6,756 nucleotides of DNA from positions 1-6,756 of the forward strand of contig CAJGDF010000095.1 in the NCBI GenBank assembly GCA_904502105.1. The letters are read 5' to 3'. A program made the position numbers and the translations under genes. This document shows, in pieces, positions 6,465 to 6,756 of this stretch. The stretch comes from an uncultured Clostridia bacterium. Its GTDB lineage: Bacteria > Bacillota > Clostridia > Oscillospirales > UBA644. The stretch's first letter is position 1. Every line of letters starts with the position of its first letter. The notes below the pieces were generated by a model. It saw only the letters and a program-made list of their open reading frames with translations, searched no databases and had not been told where the DNA came from.

Positions 6465-6537
6465 CTTTTACATGACTGACGGATTTTGCGGATAACCGCA
6501 AGGGAATGTGAAAGTTATTATGCCGACCGTCTGGGCA
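6465..6537 (+). ncRNA. ZTP (pfl-motif) riboswitch aptamer
   Basis: This leader RNA element is predicted to sense ZTP/ZMP, purine intermediates that build up when 10-formyl-tetrahydrofolate is short. P1 is CTTTTACAT (6465-6473) with ATGTGAAAG (6506-6514). It is followed by the conserved GACTGACGGA (6474-6483). P2 is the hairpin TTGCGG/CCGCAA (6486-6491 with 6496-6501), followed by GGGAA (6502-6506). P3 carries the hallmark GCCGACCGTCTGGGC (6522-6536), with TGCC (6521-6524) pairing GGCA (6534-6537). The pseudoknot pairs GACGG (6478-6482) with CCGTC (6527-6531). Position is right for the class: just after a promoter and before pyruvate formate-lyase, the gene that gave the pfl motif its name. 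All helices were paired by hand. Recognition of the class rests on remembered consensus. Confidence 0.9.
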
Positions 6538-6572
6538 GATCAGTTAAAAGCTGATTTGCCCTTTTTTCTTTT
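6533..6572 (+). terminator. Riboswitch expression platform: intrinsic terminator overlapping aptamer P3
   Basis: GGGCAGATCAG (6533-6543) pairs with CTGATTTGCCC (6551-6561) around TTAAAAG, forming an 11-bp stem with one G-T wobble, followed by TTTTTTCTTTT (6562-6572). The first four stem bases (GGGC, 6533-6536) are also the 3' side of aptamer P3. Ligand-stabilised P3 and pseudoknot should block the base of the terminator, so ligand would switch pflB on. This is the known logic of ZTP switches with terminators; the ON direction here is inferred from the overlap. Confidence 0.88.
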
Positions 6573-6582
6573 GGCAAATCAG
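6551..6582 (+). repeat. Second inverted repeat reusing the terminator 3' strand
   Basis: CTGATTTGCC (6551-6560) is perfectly complementary to GGCAAATCAG (6573-6582), with the terminator T tract as a 12-nt loop. GGCAAATCAG is a 9-of-10 direct repeat of GGCAGATCAG (6534-6543), the terminator's 5' strand. In read-through transcripts the middle segment could pair with either copy. The downstream hairpin ends 8 bases before the pflB Shine-Dalgarno. Function is unknown; it could protect the mRNA 5' region or fold the leader after read-through. Confidence 0.7.
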
Positions 6583-6590
6583 TCTGTTTT

Positions 6591-6598
6591 AGGAAAGG
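6591..6598 (+). promoter_or_regulatory. Shine-Dalgarno of pflB
   Basis: AGGAAAGG lies 9 bases before the ATG at 6608. It is not inside any of the leader hairpins, which fits control by transcription termination rather than by hiding the ribosome site. Confidence 0.75.
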
Positions 6599-6607
6599 AT
6601 TTAAACT

Positions 6608-6756
6608 ATGGAACACAAAAACTGGAACGGATTTAACGGACAGACATGGAAAAATGAAATCAACGTTAGAGATTTCATTCAGCAGAACTATACAGAATAC
6701 AAAGGTGACGATGCTTTTCTTGCAGGTCCCACAGAAAGAACCGAAAACATGATGAA
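6608..6756 (+). CDS. pflB: Pyruvate formate-lyase (formate C-acetyltransferase), N-terminal part, cut by the window end
   Basis: Only 49 codons are visible (the whole enzyme is about 750 residues), so the glycyl-radical loop and active-site Cys pair are outside. The N terminus is typical of PFL: 'WNGF' (6-9), 'GQTWKNEINVRDFIQQNYT' (11-29), then 'YKGDDAFLAGPTERTENMM' (31-49), in line with the VRDFIQ-NYT-Y-GD-FL-TE-T pattern of PflB. The enzyme is a cytoplasmic glycyl-radical protein that converts pyruvate and CoA to acetyl-CoA and formate in anaerobic fermentation, and it needs PflA activation. Formate can feed 10-formyl-tetrahydrofolate synthesis, which explains the ZTP riboswitch in front. 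The start is fixed by the Shine-Dalgarno and by homology. A glycyl-radical relative such as a glycerol or choline lyase is unlikely given this N terminus. Confidence 0.93.
   Translation, partial: MEHKNWNGFNGQTWKNEINVRDFIQQNYTEYKGDDAFLAGPTERTENMM

Noticed and set aside
1..6756. Mobile element, CRISPR array, tRNA or phage genes
   Set aside because: No transposase or integrase motifs, no spaced short repeats, no cloverleaf and no terminal inverted repeats were seen on either strand.

Overview
The window looks like part of a chromosome from a low-to-mid-GC Gram-positive anaerobe, most likely a gut-type member of Clostridia (Oscillospiraceae/Lachnospiraceae-like). This rests on AG-rich Shine-Dalgarno sites, textbook TTGACA-17-TATAAT promoters, standard-code genes all on the plus strand, a ZTP riboswitch in front of pyruvate formate-lyase, and GH36-like glycosidases. 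The taxonomic placement is an inference; no rRNA or other marker gene is present.

Region 1 (1-2570) is a metal-resistance unit. A CadC/SmtB-type ArsR repressor, with cysteines for one metal site and Asp/His/His/Glu for a second, is followed by a CPC-motif P1B-type ATPase (CadA/ZntA type, Cd/Zn/Pb export). An AT-extended hairpin lies between the two genes. A 9-bp stem terminator closes the unit.

Region 2 (2571-6389) starts with a consensus promoter and an AT-rich leader. It encodes two tandem, roughly two-thirds identical, cytoplasmic GH36-like alpha-galactosidase-type glycosidases, then a small ElaA-type GNAT acetyltransferase. Gaps of 24 and 25 bp and a single visible promoter suggest one operon. 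No transporter or sugar regulator lies in the window, so substrate uptake must be encoded elsewhere.

Region 3 (6390-6756) has a second perfect consensus promoter, a ZTP (pfl-motif) riboswitch whose P3 strand overlaps an intrinsic terminator, and the first 49 codons of pyruvate formate-lyase (pflB), cut by the window end. The arrangement predicts that ZTP/ZMP binding (a signal of 10-formyl-tetrahydrofolate shortage) turns on pfl, which makes formate for the one-carbon pool.

No mobile element, CRISPR array, tRNA or rRNA was seen. I found no clear case for an entirely new system. The most notable items are the complete ZTP switch with an extra reuse of its terminator strand, the compositionally different tandem GH36-like pair, and the hairpin inside the metal operon.
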